Positions 16,834-27,004 of a stretch of DNA of 64,000 nucleotides are shown piece after piece (position 1 is the stretch's first letter; every line of letters begins with the position of its first letter). Position numbers and translations under genes: made by a program. Under the pieces are notes generated by a model. That model worked only from the letters and a program-made list of their open reading frames with translations. It did no database searches and had not been told where the DNA came from. This DNA comes from Lachnospiraceae bacterium. GTDB taxonomy: Bacteria > Bacillota > Clostridia > Lachnospirales > Lachnospiraceae. The stretch covers positions 1 through 64,000 of the forward strand of contig JAFYCS010000076.1 in NCBI GenBank assembly GCA_017539565.1, written 5' to 3'.

Positions 16834-18335
16834 ATCTCTTCATAGGACTTTTCAAATATATCCTTCGCTATGATATAGAAGTCTTTACGATCATCCGTTC
16901 TTACCGCCAGATAATCACCTTTGACCCCCAGATAATAATTATCCGGATCCCAGGTGGTAAAAATCTTGATCCTGTGATCCAGCGGTTTGGCATATATACC
17001 GCCACCCCCGCCGCCAACACAGCTTTTTACGTGGGGCAGCAGTTCATAACGTTCCCCGTTTTTCGTATCTACCATTGCCGGAGGATATTCTCCCGGGAAA
17101 ACATAGGGTTCATCATCCAGCCTGTAGCTTCTTTCAAACTTTTCCCTGCTGATGGGATAGGTTTCTCCTACTACTCCCAGTATTATGATCACATCGTCAT
17201 CAACTTTAACGTCCACATCTCCTTCAAGTGTACGTATGGTCTGCTTATTACCCGATTTAACCACTTTTGCCGCTTCGACGTAACCTACATGCACCTCTTT
17301 TTTCACATAGCGTTTAAAGTCCGTAACATCGATCTCCTTATTACCGGCATACTTCACTTCGCTGTCCCGGTGATATTCGAGCATACGTTTATTCATAAGC
17401 TCCGCAATACTCTCACGGTCATAAGGCATGTCTCTTTCAAGCAGATCGCGCTTCAAAAAACCTCCGGCCTTTATCACATGTCCGCCGCCCCCGCCATAAC
17501 CTTCCGTAATGCAGGCTGCCAGTTCGCTGGCCTTGATCTCTTTGGTACAGCTTCTTACCGAAATCTTAACACCGAATTTCTGAACACTGTAAACCAGACA
17601 GGTATCCACACCGTCCACTTCCAGCAGCATGTCACTTATTATCCCCAGTATATTGGGATCACAGGGCCTGGTCTCGACTATACCGTATGTATATGTATCA
17701 CTGAATACCGCCTTCTTAAGGGCATCACCGGCTATCAGCAATTCCTCTTTTGAAAGATTCGAATTGCGCATTACGGTTATCTTGTTCTGTGTGAATACCG
17801 CATTATCCCGCAGATCCCTGTCAGCAGGATGTGATATCTCCTCAAAGCAGCCCGTATCGGTCATAAGACCGTAATACAATGCTGTGGCTATATTGGGATC
17901 CTCATTTATACTGATCTTTTCTTTCCTGAGCAGAACATAGAGTACCGTTGAACATGAGCCGTAGTTGCTCCGGACTTCCGACAGCGCAGGAAGCTCCCCC
18001 GATACCTGATGATGATCGATCACTGCAATGTTTTCTGCTTCAAAGCGGGTAACATTGCTCTCTCCGTACTGGCAGTCCACACATAACAGCAGCTCGGGCT
18101 TACTCTTGAGCTCCGTCACATATTCGATATCCATCTTCAGCTGTTCGATCATCTTTAAAAGATTGGTCTTCTGTATACGATGCTCCCCGCTGTAGATTAT
18201 CCTTGCGTCTATTCCCTGTTTCTTAAAATACCATTTCATGGTAAGTCCGCAGGCCAGGGCATCCGCATCCGGATTATCATGGCACTGTACGACTATATCC
18301 TTATATTTTGTCAGTGCTGAAAGTGATAAACTCAT
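16827..18335 (-). CDS. DHH/DHHA1 family phosphoesterase with extra C-terminal domain
   Basis: 502 residues. DHH domain motifs are CHDNPDADALACG (residues about 18-30), LCVDCQYGE, IAVIDHHQVSG and LMTDTGCF. The DHHA1 substrate domain has GYGGGGGHVIKAGG (near 285). These are the metal and substrate residues of NrnA/GdpP-type enzymes that hydrolyse short oligonucleotides, pAp or pApA. A further 140 residues follow, with CVGGGGGGIYAKP and a KDFYIIAKDIFEKSYE end, not part of the minimal family. There is no membrane helix, PAS or GGDEF part, so it is not GdpP itself. A cytosolic nano-RNase/pApA-type role is plausible. AGGAG precedes the ATG. Confidence 0.85.
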   Translation of the reverse strand: MSLSLSALTKYKDIVVQCHDNPDADALACGLTMKWYFKKQGIDARIIYSGEHRIQKTNLLKMIEQLKMDIEYVTELKSKPELLLCVDCQYGESNVTRFEAENIAVIDHHQVSGELPALSEVRSNYGSCSTVLYVLLRKEKISINEDPNIATALYYGLMTDTGCFEEISHPADRDLRDNAVFTQNKITVMRNSNLSKEELLIAGDALKKAVFSDTYTYGIVETRPCDPNILGIISDMLLEVDGVDTCLVYSVQKFGVKISVRSCTKEIKASELAACITEGYGGGGGHVIKAGGFLKRDLLERDMPYDRESIAELMNKRMLEYHRDSEVKYAGNKEIDVTDFKRYVKKEVHVGYVEAAKVVKSGNKQTIRTLEGDVDVKVDDDVIIILGVVGETYPISREKFERSYRLDDEPYVFPGEYPPAMVDTKNGERYELLPHVKSCVGGGGGGIYAKPLDHRIKIFTTWDPDNYYLGVKGDYLAVRTDDRKDFYIIAKDIFEKSYEEIK

Positions 18336-18401
18336 AAACTGTCACTCCTGATTTTTCGTCATTTTAGATTATCAGATACTTATGATGCAGTCAACCGCGC
18401 C

Positions 18402-20777
18402 TCATTGGTCCTTCCTTATCCTTATATCCGTAAGCGCGATCATATCACCGGTTATAGCCACATATACCTTCGAATAATCTCCAAGTATAACTGTAGTATT
18501 AAGTATACTTATTCCAAGGTTTTCAGATCTTATAACAGTCTGCTCACCTCTTTTTTCGATCAGTACGCTGTATTCCGATCCTTCTGCATTCTTTTTCTTC
18601 CATTCATCCCAGCTTTTAAAAGCATCTGTCCGCTTCATTTCAAAGCTGTTTACAGCCAGCTCGTTTGATCCTCCGTCCTCACCGTTCAATTTTATATATG
18701 CATATTCTTTATATCCCTCTCCGTTTACGATACCGTTATCGGAATAGAACAGCAGGATATAGGGACAATGCCATACAAAGTCCGCCCCCGGCAGTGTCAT
18801 GCTGTGAAAATCGATCCTGAGTGTATCTTCAAGCTCTATTCCTTCGGTATATGCAGATCTTGTATTATCTATCTGGATATTCTTTATATCTGCTTCCAGC
18901 CGGTCAGTGTATTTTAGGCTTTCCACTATCCTGGGGATATCATCCGCCCCCACTTTTTTACCGGTACTTTCTGTCTTTATATTCCTGATCTCGCAATGCT
19001 CACCGGTAATTGACAGATACGCCGACTGTGAACCGTTCGGCAACGCTACGATCACATCCTTTTTATATGCAGGGCCTTTCATTCTGAGCTTGAGATGGTC
19101 TTCATACCGTCCCATGCTTATCTCATATTTCTCAACAGCTTCATCTCCTGCCTTCTCTTTGATATCTTTTCCGCTCTCGTTTATCTTTCTGGCCGCAGTA
19201 GTGATACTGTGCGTATCAAACCACAATTCCCCGTACTCAAGATATTTATGTGCCTCTATTGATCTCTCATCAGAATGAACACGTTTATCGTATGAATCAT
19301 ATAATATGATCGAAGGTTTGCAGAACCTGCTTTCAAATCCGTCAGCGGGAATGCATTCAAAGCTCAGTTTTTTAATGCCGCGTTCGATCAGTATACCTGC
19401 CGTGATACTGTCCCTGTATTCCACGCAGATTATCCCCTCTTCCAATTCGGAGATATCCTTCCGCTCATTCTCTCTTCTGTCGCTATCTATTATCCTTACC
19501 ATGGCATTTGCAAAAACAGGATCAAACTCCACTCCTGCTCCTTTTACAAAAGCTTCTCTTGCAACAAAGTCAGGCTTGGAATCACGATACCTTTTCTTTG
19601 ATGTCATGATGACATATGCATCGGCCACTGCGATGATCCTTGCTATCTCAGGTATTTCTTCTCCCTTAAGCCCTTCCGGATAGCCGCTGCCGTTATACCT
19701 CTCATGACTGTAATATGCTCCCTGACTCAGATAAGGATATTCCGTGATACTTGATAATATCTCTTTACCTATGACCGGCTTACGTTTTATTATCTCGTAA
19801 TCCGTCTTTCCCGGTCCGTCCGCATTCTTTATCACACTGTCGGGAATACCTATCATTCCTACATCATGCAGCAGAGCCGCATAATAGGCCTTCTCACATT
19901 CTTCTTCATCTTTGCCGCACAGCTCTGCGATCCTCCGTGCATACTCCGCCACCCTCACGGCATTACCCTTGGTAAAATCATCCTTTTTCTCAACAGCCGA
20001 AACAAAAGACGTTGCTGTCTGTTCGAACAGCCTCTTCATTCGCCTCTGTTCCCCCTGCATATTCTCCATCTCTTTCCTGTGCGCCTCCTCAACAGCATGA
20101 TTGATATCAAGATATGTGAAGAAATATAAAGAAACGGAGACTGCAACCAGGGACATGTTAACTATGGATATCCCGTATGTAAAGATCTGCAATATACCGC
20201 ATGCGATGGGAACAAAAATATACAATCCTAGGGAGAAGTATATCAGTTTGCTGAAAATCTTTTTATACTGTCTGATAACGGTATACTGTATTAAAGGGCA
20301 TACCACCGGTATGATATATGCTAAAAGGAAGCCGTCACCCCTGTGATATTTATTACTCTCATCAAAATAGTAATACAGATCCGTAAATGATGCGATTATC
20401 GCAAGCGCCATACCTCCGGCAGAGATAAACTCCACGACCCTGAGTCTTTTAGGCAGTACATCTTTACCGCCCTCATTTCTCATATAGTCCATAAGATACA
20501 GATTAAACCCGAAGACCACCCCGGGGGTCAGGAAAAACACCAGGAAGTTACTCAGCCTTACCATTATATAAGCCTGCGGGCCGGGATCTCCCGCATATAT
20601 ATATGCCATCCTGTCAAACCACAGCAAAACAAACGCTATGATCTCCATAAGGATAAGTATCCCCTTACGGCGGGCCGAAAGGAACCGCGTGATAAACAGC
20701 ATAAATGCCATGATCCCGCAGGCTCCGCATAAAAGCAGCATTAGATTAAGTTGATGTGCTCTTATAAATTCTATCAT
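18402..20777 (-). CDS. Membrane HD-GYP-like protein with degenerate active site
   Basis: 791 residues. About seven membrane helices (1-225), a coiled linker, an HD-GYP-like domain (about 250-420) and a C-terminal region of about 370 beta-rich residues with no recognised domain. HD-GYP enzymes hydrolyse cyclic di-GMP, but conserved residues are altered here. The first metal His is Asn (GNAVRVAEYA), HDxGK is HDVGM, the downstream metal His (normally in MKTHTVxG) is missing in KRKPVIG, HHE is SHE, and the late Asp in AVADxxD is Val. It is probably not an active phosphodiesterase, perhaps a cyclic di-GMP sensor. Last gene of the signalling cluster, 27 bases after the hybrid kinase. Confidence 0.8.
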   Translation of the reverse strand: MIEFIRAHQLNLMLLLCGACGIMAFMLFITRFLSARRKGILILMEIIAFVLLWFDRMAYIYAGDPGPQAYIMVRLSNFLVFFLTPGVVFGFNLYLMDYMRNEGGKDVLPKRLRVVEFISAGGMALAIIASFTDLYYYFDESNKYHRGDGFLLAYIIPVVCPLIQYTVIRQYKKIFSKLIYFSLGLYIFVPIACGILQIFTYGISIVNMSLVAVSVSLYFFTYLDINHAVEEAHRKEMENMQGEQRRMKRLFEQTATSFVSAVEKKDDFTKGNAVRVAEYARRIAELCGKDEEECEKAYYAALLHDVGMIGIPDSVIKNADGPGKTDYEIIKRKPVIGKEILSSITEYPYLSQGAYYSHERYNGSGYPEGLKGEEIPEIARIIAVADAYVIMTSKKRYRDSKPDFVAREAFVKGAGVEFDPVFANAMVRIIDSDRRENERKDISELEEGIICVEYRDSITAGILIERGIKKLSFECIPADGFESRFCKPSIILYDSYDKRVHSDERSIEAHKYLEYGELWFDTHSITTAARKINESGKDIKEKAGDEAVEKYEISMGRYEDHLKLRMKGPAYKKDVIVALPNGSQSAYLSITGEHCEIRNIKTESTGKKVGADDIPRIVESLKYTDRLEADIKNIQIDNTRSAYTEGIELEDTLRIDFHSMTLPGADFVWHCPYILLFYSDNGIVNGEGYKEYAYIKLNGEDGGSNELAVNSFEMKRTDAFKSWDEWKKKNAEGSEYSVLIEKRGEQTVIRSENLGISILNTTVILGDYSKVYVAITGDMIALTDIRIRKDQ

Positions 20778-20804
20778 AAGAAACGTTCTCCCGAAGCCGA
20801 TCGC

Positions 20805-23800
20805 CTACTCTTTACTTTTCTCATCCTTTACACGCAGGCGGCCCAGCTTTTCTTTATATCCGGTAAACTCAGTCAAAAGCTTTTCCGTGTTTGCTTTAAT
20901 AAACGCAGTATCATTTTTATTCGCAGCTTCTTCGAGTTCAGCCGCATGCGCCGAAAGATCAAGTGCTCCCACGATCCCGGCAGATGTTTTTAATGTATGG
21001 ACTCTTATTGAATACGATCCCATATCAGCTTTATCAAAGGCTTCTTTTATATGCATATGATTTTCATCTATGGTGTCATAGAAAAGATTCAGGGCAAATA
21101 TATATGAAGATACACCGCCGGCATTCCTGATACCGTCAGTTACCGATATCCCGTCAGTATCATATATCCACTGAAGCTCATCCGGTATTATAGTCATATC
21201 GTCAACAACAGATTCCTGCTGCGTCTTATCCATCATCTCTTCAGGTATATGCTTCATAAGGATTCTTTCCAGAACGATACTGTCTATCGGTTTGGAAAGA
21301 TATCCGTTGAATCCCTTCGAAATATAAAATTCTTCATCAACTGTATTATTAGTTGTAAGTGCATAAACCGGAAGGGATTTGTCTATCTTCCGTATCTCAT
21401 TTACAGTCTCCGCGCCGTCCATTCCCGGCATCGTATAGTCAAGCAATACTACATTAAACTTTGTATCCCTTATCTTATCCAGACAGTCGGCACCGTTTGA
21501 TGCTGTAGACACAAAAACTCCTGTAGCTTTGAGCAGGCCTTTGATAACATTAAGATTGATCTGGCTGTCATCAACTATAAGAACATCTGCATCCGGCGCA
21601 ATGAACTGCGGTACATATGGTCCTCTTGCCATACCGTCGTCGTGTTCCCTGAATGTTCCTATCGGAGTTTTATCAACGATCTTCTGCTCCAATGTAAGTA
21701 TGAACTCCGATCCTTCCCCGTATACACTTTCACATTTCAGTTCTCCGCCCATTATCCCGGCAAATCTGTGAGATATATCAAGTCCCAATCCTATTCCCTG
21801 TATGCCGCTGTTCTTTTTCTGATCCAGATGTTCATAAACCGTAAAGAGATTTTCCAGATCTTCTTCTTTGATGCCTATTCCGGTATCCTTAACCGAAAAA
21901 CGCAGGCTGCATTCCTCATCTTTTCTTTCATCCATCGAAACATTGAGGCTAAAGCCGCCGGAATTAGTATATTTCACGGCATTGGTAAGAAGGTTTATCA
22001 GTATCTGTCGGATCTTTCCCTTATCACCGTATAGACGCCTGGGAAGCAGCTCATCAACACTCACGTCAAAGCCCAGCTTCTTTTCTTCATTCCTTATCCT
22101 TATCATCGAAATAACGGAACGCAGCAGCTCCACAGTATCATACTCCTGTTCCGACAGCTTCATATCTCCTGATTCGATCCTGGATATATCCAGCAGATCA
22201 TTGACGAGGGCAAGAAGGGATTCCGATGCATTACGTATATCCAGTGAATAATTCATCATCGACAGGTAATACCCTCTCGGGACTCCCGCCGGATCCTCTC
22301 TCAGCGCCATCTCATTCATTCCCATAATGGTATTGATAGGCGTGCGTATCTCTCCGGACATATTAGCAAGAAATCGCGATTTTGCGGAATTAGCTCTTTC
22401 AGCATCTTCCTTTGCCTGCTTTACCACATCATACTGCCTGCGGATAACGGTACTCTTCAACACACGCCATATGATATATCCGCTTACCGTGATCAAGGCA
22501 AGGAATATCAGCAGCCTGATCATGGGAAGCTCAGCAATACGTGCCTTCTTTACTATCTTAAAAGTCTCATCAAGGTATTCCCTTTCCCCACTCGTATCGG
22601 TAATGCGTATATGCAGTGTATAGTTTCCGTATGAAAGTCCCGTATACTCAAGTGAAGCCAGGCTGCTTCTTGATACCGCTATACCTTCTTCCTCTTTTCC
22701 CTCCAGATACATATAAACCATGGGATCCAGCAGACTGTAATCCATTATGGAGGGCGTGATTTTTATACGGCCGGCTTCTGCAGGTAATGTATATACTCCG
22801 TCAGTTCCGGGAAGGATCAGTTTATCACCGCAATAAACCGACTCAACAGCTGCCTTGATGAATATGTCATCGGATCCGGTTCTTCCGGTATTTATCTTAC
22901 ATACACCCTTTGTTTCCGGTATATACAGGTATCCGTCCTCACTCTGCGCGCAGTATGGATGTGCCACAGGCATTCCCGGCAGGCCGTTGTTCAGGGTATA
23001 AAGTCTGTACTCCGACACATCATCCCGGAGCAGGCTTTCCGCATCCGTTTCGTAAATACCGCGGGAAGATATGATCCATATATCATCCTTGTCCCCATAA
23101 TACAGATCAAAGTTATTGTTATAAGGGAAAGACGTAACCTCATAGATGATCCCGTCTTTCATGTATTCCAGGGAATTGGAAGTGATTATCCAGTATACTC
23201 CCCTCTCTTCATCCTTCTTTATCCTCATGATGACATCGCTTGTAAGTCCGTCATCCCTGCCTATCTTACTTACATTTTCCCCATTGATCACATATATTCC
23301 GTCACCGTCCGTACCAACGTATATATCACCGTTTTCTCCCTGCTCAACCGTCATGAAGACCGTATTTTTTACTACCTCACCTGCGCCTGTAACAGCACTC
23401 ACCCGGTTATCCTTTATCTGTACAAGTCCTCCGTTGGTACCGGCATACACACTCCCGTCAGGATCTACCAGTATGCACCTCACCTCGTTATCCGGCATTC
23501 CGTTATCTTTATTAAAAGAACTGACAGTCCCGTCACCCGATAAATGAACAAGACCTGTATCTTTTGTAAATGTTGCTATCCACAGATCATCATCCGCGCC
23601 TTCTTTTATGCAGCGTATCCTGGATTCACCTATAAAATCCGTAAGCTTATCTTCGATCAGCCTGCCGTTCTTATCTATTATCCTGAGCCCGTTGTTTGTT
23701 CCGATATACAATCTGTCTTTATATATACAGACCGCATTTGTTATTTCCTCTTCCAGACCGGCCTGATAAGTCACATTAACAAATCTGTTGGCAACTATCT

Positions 23801-24851
23801 TCATTATTCCCTGCGTGGAAGATGCCACCCAGATATTTCCCTGATAATCGGAAGTGATCATCTCGATACCACTGTTCAGCGGCAGATCATCAACAGGATG
23901 AAATCTTTTAGCCTCATCAAGATATCCGATCCCGGTAACGGAAGAGACCCATACCCTGTCACAGTCATAATTAAGCCAGTGAACCGCTGACTCACTGAAG
24001 CATTCTATACACTGTATTTCAACAGAAAGATTGGCATAACACCAGTAATATACAGCACCCTTATCTGTCCCCAGATACAGATATCCGTTATGCCCCGGAT
24101 CGGTCAATATCGTCGTTATCTTTTCTATCCCCAGATCCTCTCCGGTATATACTGAAGAGATCCCTCCGTCTTCTATCAAAAAGACCTTACCGCTTTTCGT
24201 CTGCCCATAGATCCTTCCCGATGCATCAGAATCAAGCCTCAATACCCGTTCGTTGTTTATCCTCTCATCATCTACAACGTGAACGTTCATTGTGCTGTCC
24301 ACATAACAGACCCCGGCTGTGGTACCCACGTACACATTACCGCTCTCATCTTCTGAAAATATCCTTATAGAAGAGGCGGGCAGACCTTCCCTGTATGTGA
24401 TATGTGTATGCTTATCACCATCGATAACTACCACGCCGTTATCGTTGGTACCGACCCAGATCCTGCCTTTACTGTCTTCAAACAATCCACGCCCGTTGCT
24501 AAGACCGTAAGACGTATCCATTCTTGTAAACACAGATCCGTTATATCTGAAGACACCACTGTATCCTCCGATCCATATATATCCGTCACCTGATCCCAGG
24601 ATATAATTAGCTTCCGAAGTCGGCAGACCGTTAGTTGCATCATAGATAAAAGCAGAGTATCCTGTGTTTTCCGTCTGGCCTGTGATAACATAGCCTCCTC
24701 CCGCATAGGCAGGATCATCTGCTGCAGTTTTGTTTTCACCGCTGCCTTCCTCTCCCGATGCCGCAGCTCTTAAAACGGTACCTGCAGCCATCGCTGCTGC
24801 AAGTATCAATAGTGCTGTCATATACAGAATTCTTAAAGACCTTCTATGCAC
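20805..24851 (-). CDS. Propeller-type hybrid histidine kinase, H-box His replaced by Gly
   Basis: 1348 residues from a GTG preceded by GGAGGGG. A signal/anchor helix is followed by about 14 two-component propeller repeats (GYIWIGGYSG, GRIWVGTNDNG) forming an extracytoplasmic sensor of about 650 residues. Then come a Y_Y_Y-like domain, a membrane helix (LLIFLALITVSGYIIW), HisKA, HATPase (NLLTNAVKYT, DTGIGI, GIGLGLDI), a receiver with Asp1138 (LLDYTMPGMDG) and an HPt domain with His1285 (HTLKTSAGIVGA). The H-box reads MSGEIRTPIN: residue 833, normally the phosphorylated His, is Gly (codon GGA). Autophosphorylation by the usual route should fail, although ATP site, receiver and HPt look intact. 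Confidence 0.9.
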   Translation of the reverse strand: MHRRSLRILYMTALLILAAAMAAGTVLRAAASGEEGSGENKTAADDPAYAGGGYVITGQTENTGYSAFIYDATNGLPTSEANYILGSGDGYIWIGGYSGVFRYNGSVFTRMDTSYGLSNGRGLFEDSKGRIWVGTNDNGVVVIDGDKHTHITYREGLPASSIRIFSEDESGNVYVGTTAGVCYVDSTMNVHVVDDERINNERVLRLDSDASGRIYGQTKSGKVFLIEDGGISSVYTGEDLGIEKITTILTDPGHNGYLYLGTDKGAVYYWCYANLSVEIQCIECFSESAVHWLNYDCDRVWVSSVTGIGYLDEAKRFHPVDDLPLNSGIEMITSDYQGNIWVASSTQGIMKIVANRFVNVTYQAGLEEEITNAVCIYKDRLYIGTNNGLRIIDKNGRLIEDKLTDFIGESRIRCIKEGADDDLWIATFTKDTGLVHLSGDGTVSSFNKDNGMPDNEVRCILVDPDGSVYAGTNGGLVQIKDNRVSAVTGAGEVVKNTVFMTVEQGENGDIYVGTDGDGIYVINGENVSKIGRDDGLTSDVIMRIKKDEERGVYWIITSNSLEYMKDGIIYEVTSFPYNNNFDLYYGDKDDIWIISSRGIYETDAESLLRDDVSEYRLYTLNNGLPGMPVAHPYCAQSEDGYLYIPETKGVCKINTGRTGSDDIFIKAAVESVYCGDKLILPGTDGVYTLPAEAGRIKITPSIMDYSLLDPMVYMYLEGKEEEGIAVSRSSLASLEYTGLSYGNYTLHIRITDTSGEREYLDETFKIVKKARIAELPMIRLLIFLALITVSGYIIWRVLKSTVIRRQYDVVKQAKEDAERANSAKSRFLANMSGEIRTPINTIMGMNEMALREDPAGVPRGYYLSMMNYSLDIRNASESLLALVNDLLDISRIESGDMKLSEQEYDTVELLRSVISMIRIRNEEKKLGFDVSVDELLPRRLYGDKGKIRQILINLLTNAVKYTNSGGFSLNVSMDERKDEECSLRFSVKDTGIGIKEEDLENLFTVYEHLDQKKNSGIQGIGLGLDISHRFAGIMGGELKCESVYGEGSEFILTLEQKIVDKTPIGTFREHDDGMARGPYVPQFIAPDADVLIVDDSQINLNVIKGLLKATGVFVSTASNGADCLDKIRDTKFNVVLLDYTMPGMDGAETVNEIRKIDKSLPVYALTTNNTVDEEFYISKGFNGYLSKPIDSIVLERILMKHIPEEMMDKTQQESVVDDMTIIPDELQWIYDTDGISVTDGIRNAGGVSSYIFALNLFYDTIDENHMHIKEAFDKADMGSYSIRVHTLKTSAGIVGALDLSAHAAELEEAANKNDTAFIKANTEKLLTEFTGYKEKLGRLRVKDEKSKE

Positions 24852-24865
24852 AGAACCCCTCCGTT

Positions 24866-26977
24866 TTATTCATCACGATTATACTTCTTAAGAATAAGCT
24901 TAACCTCTTCCAGCGAATCCATTAAAGCCTCTACACACTTCGGATCGAACTGTGTTCCCTTGCCCTCTTCTATGATAGCCAGTGCCTTTTCAAGCGGAAA
25001 TGCAGGCTTATATACGCGCCTGGACGTAAGCGCGTCAAACACATCCGCCACTGCCATTATACGTGCCGCCAGAGGTATCACCTCACCATGAAGCCCTTCC
25101 GGATATCCCTTACCGTCCCAGCGTTCGTGATGATACGCTGCCATGTTCCTTGCTTCTTTCAGATAGTTGTCGCCCTTTACAGTACTGATCGCATTCTCCA
25201 TGATCTTCTTTCCGGCCACTGTATGCGTCTTCATGATCTCAAACTCTTCGGGTGTCAGCTTGCCCGGCTTGTTCAATATCTCATCCGGAATATTGATCTT
25301 TCCCACATCATGCAACGGCGCGGATCTTACCACATCAGTGATAAACTTTGGCGTGATCTTTTCCGCATAATATCCTTTTTTCTTAAGACCCTCCACTATG
25401 ATATTAACATATGCCGCTGTTTTCTGAATATGGGCTCCGGTATCGGAATCACGGTTTTCCACAAGGTCTGCCATTGTGACGATCAATCCGTCCTGCATCT
25501 TTGCTGTAGACTCCGAAAGTCTCCTGATACTGCGCATCTGTTCAGCCTGATCCAGCATCATCCTGGCGATGGAGTTGTACATTTCCTCAACCTCATCACC
25601 CGTCTTAACATCCAGGCTTCTTATCATCTTTACATCTGCATCTATTCTTTCCTGTGCGCTTTCGGAATATACGAAGCTGTTAACACATTTAGTTACGGCT
25701 TTGATCGGGAAGATTATATGGTATTCAGCCAGCCAGATAACAAATGTACCCAGCAGGATGATAAAGCCCGAAAAGACGGTTATCATCTCCATGAGGAAAC
25801 TGCGTTCGTCCGCGGATATCTGCGCCATATCAACATCAGCCATCACATAACATGCACACTTTCCGCGTGAATCATATACAGGCTGGCATGCAGTAAGCAG
25901 ATGTCCGTATTTGTCATTCGTGATAACAGGAGTCACCTCTTTACCTGCTATCATTTCATCTTTATGCTCTCTGATACCCTGTTCAAAAGGCAGAACAGTT
26001 CCTACAGCTTCTGCAGCAACATCAGCTGTATCAATGTCAAAAACAACATGGCAGCCGTCCTCTTCAACTTTATATACATATAAAAACTCGATTTCCGAAG
26101 AGCTGTACAATATCTCCTGCAGCTGTCTCTTGGTATCCCTGTAATCTGTTCCGTTACCGCCGTTCTTAAGATATCTGTCAATATGATCGGCATCGATAAC
26201 ACTCGCAGCGATCCTTGCCGTTCCTATGGCAAGATTGGTCCTTTCCTTAACGATCGTTTTATGATATACACTCATACTTATGATAGTACCGATAGTTGCA
26301 ACGGTAGAAAGGGATACTATCAGAATAAACAGTGTTTTGGTTTGAAGTGAATGCTCTCTGATATCCGTCTTGTCCCTGGCAAAAGCACGATGTTCCGGAA
26401 CAGGCGCCTGTTTCCAGTTTTTAAAACTGAAACGGTCATAATACTTCACGGGCACCAAACGAAGGATCACAAACACCAGAAATACCGTGATCGCTTTATC
26501 CGGCAGATTCATAATGATGCTGGAAAGTATATGCGCGAGCTCAGCATTGAAATATCCCGTTTCGTAAAGCATGCTGCTTAAGGATTCGCTGTCATATGCA
26601 AGCTCCTGCATATACAGCGGTATCAGTGATCCTATACCACCGCCTATCAATGTAAATACAACTATGATAACCGGGATACATTCTTTTTTCTTAAAGAGAC
26701 CATGATCGGAAAAATACGTTGCAAAGACAGCAATGATAACATTGAGCACACCGTAATACATAGACGTCGGATCAGATATGCTCTTGATCAGATTGGTGAC
26801 AAAACCCACAAAAATACCGGGCAGATAGCCGCCCATAACAGCTACGGCTACTGTCCCGACCGTATCCAGATACAACGGGACGCCAATTGCCGTAACCACC
26901 GTATTCAATATAATATTTAACAAGATCCCTGCAGCGCAAAGGAGCAGCGCTGTCATATTATTGTTTTTACGGTCCAT
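24866..26977 (-). CDS. Membrane HD-GYP cyclic di-GMP phosphodiesterase with Cache-like sensor
   Basis: 703 residues. An N-terminal multi-helix membrane domain (about 1-175) is followed by a helix, an extracytoplasmic Cache-like domain (about 235-390), another helix (MITVFSGFIILLGTFVIWLA), a HAMP-like linker and a canonical HD-GYP domain. All signature residues are present: TGAHIQKTA, LHDVGKINIP (near 555), MKTHTVAGKKIM, YHHERWDGKGYPEGL and AVADVFDALTS. It should therefore hydrolyse cyclic di-GMP. It lies 27 bases after the LytTR gene and 14 bases before the hybrid kinase gene, inside one run of same-strand genes. The ligand is unknown. Confidence 0.92.
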   Translation of the reverse strand: MDRKNNNMTALLLCAAGILLNIILNTVVTAIGVPLYLDTVGTVAVAVMGGYLPGIFVGFVTNLIKSISDPTSMYYGVLNVIIAVFATYFSDHGLFKKKECIPVIIVVFTLIGGGIGSLIPLYMQELAYDSESLSSMLYETGYFNAELAHILSSIIMNLPDKAITVFLVFVILRLVPVKYYDRFSFKNWKQAPVPEHRAFARDKTDIREHSLQTKTLFILIVSLSTVATIGTIISMSVYHKTIVKERTNLAIGTARIAASVIDADHIDRYLKNGGNGTDYRDTKRQLQEILYSSSEIEFLYVYKVEEDGCHVVFDIDTADVAAEAVGTVLPFEQGIREHKDEMIAGKEVTPVITNDKYGHLLTACQPVYDSRGKCACYVMADVDMAQISADERSFLMEMITVFSGFIILLGTFVIWLAEYHIIFPIKAVTKCVNSFVYSESAQERIDADVKMIRSLDVKTGDEVEEMYNSIARMMLDQAEQMRSIRRLSESTAKMQDGLIVTMADLVENRDSDTGAHIQKTAAYVNIIVEGLKKKGYYAEKITPKFITDVVRSAPLHDVGKINIPDEILNKPGKLTPEEFEIMKTHTVAGKKIMENAISTVKGDNYLKEARNMAAYHHERWDGKGYPEGLHGEVIPLAARIMAVADVFDALTSRRVYKPAFPLEKALAIIEEGKGTQFDPKCVEALMDSLEEVKLILKKYNRDE

Positions 26978-27004
26978 AAGCAGAAACCTCTTGATACAGG
27001 ATCG

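Noticed and set aside
22959-23543. Plus-strand frame of 194 residues opposite the hybrid kinase
   Set aside because: Within the propeller repeats of a 1348-residue gene; composition and lack of a start site argue against it.
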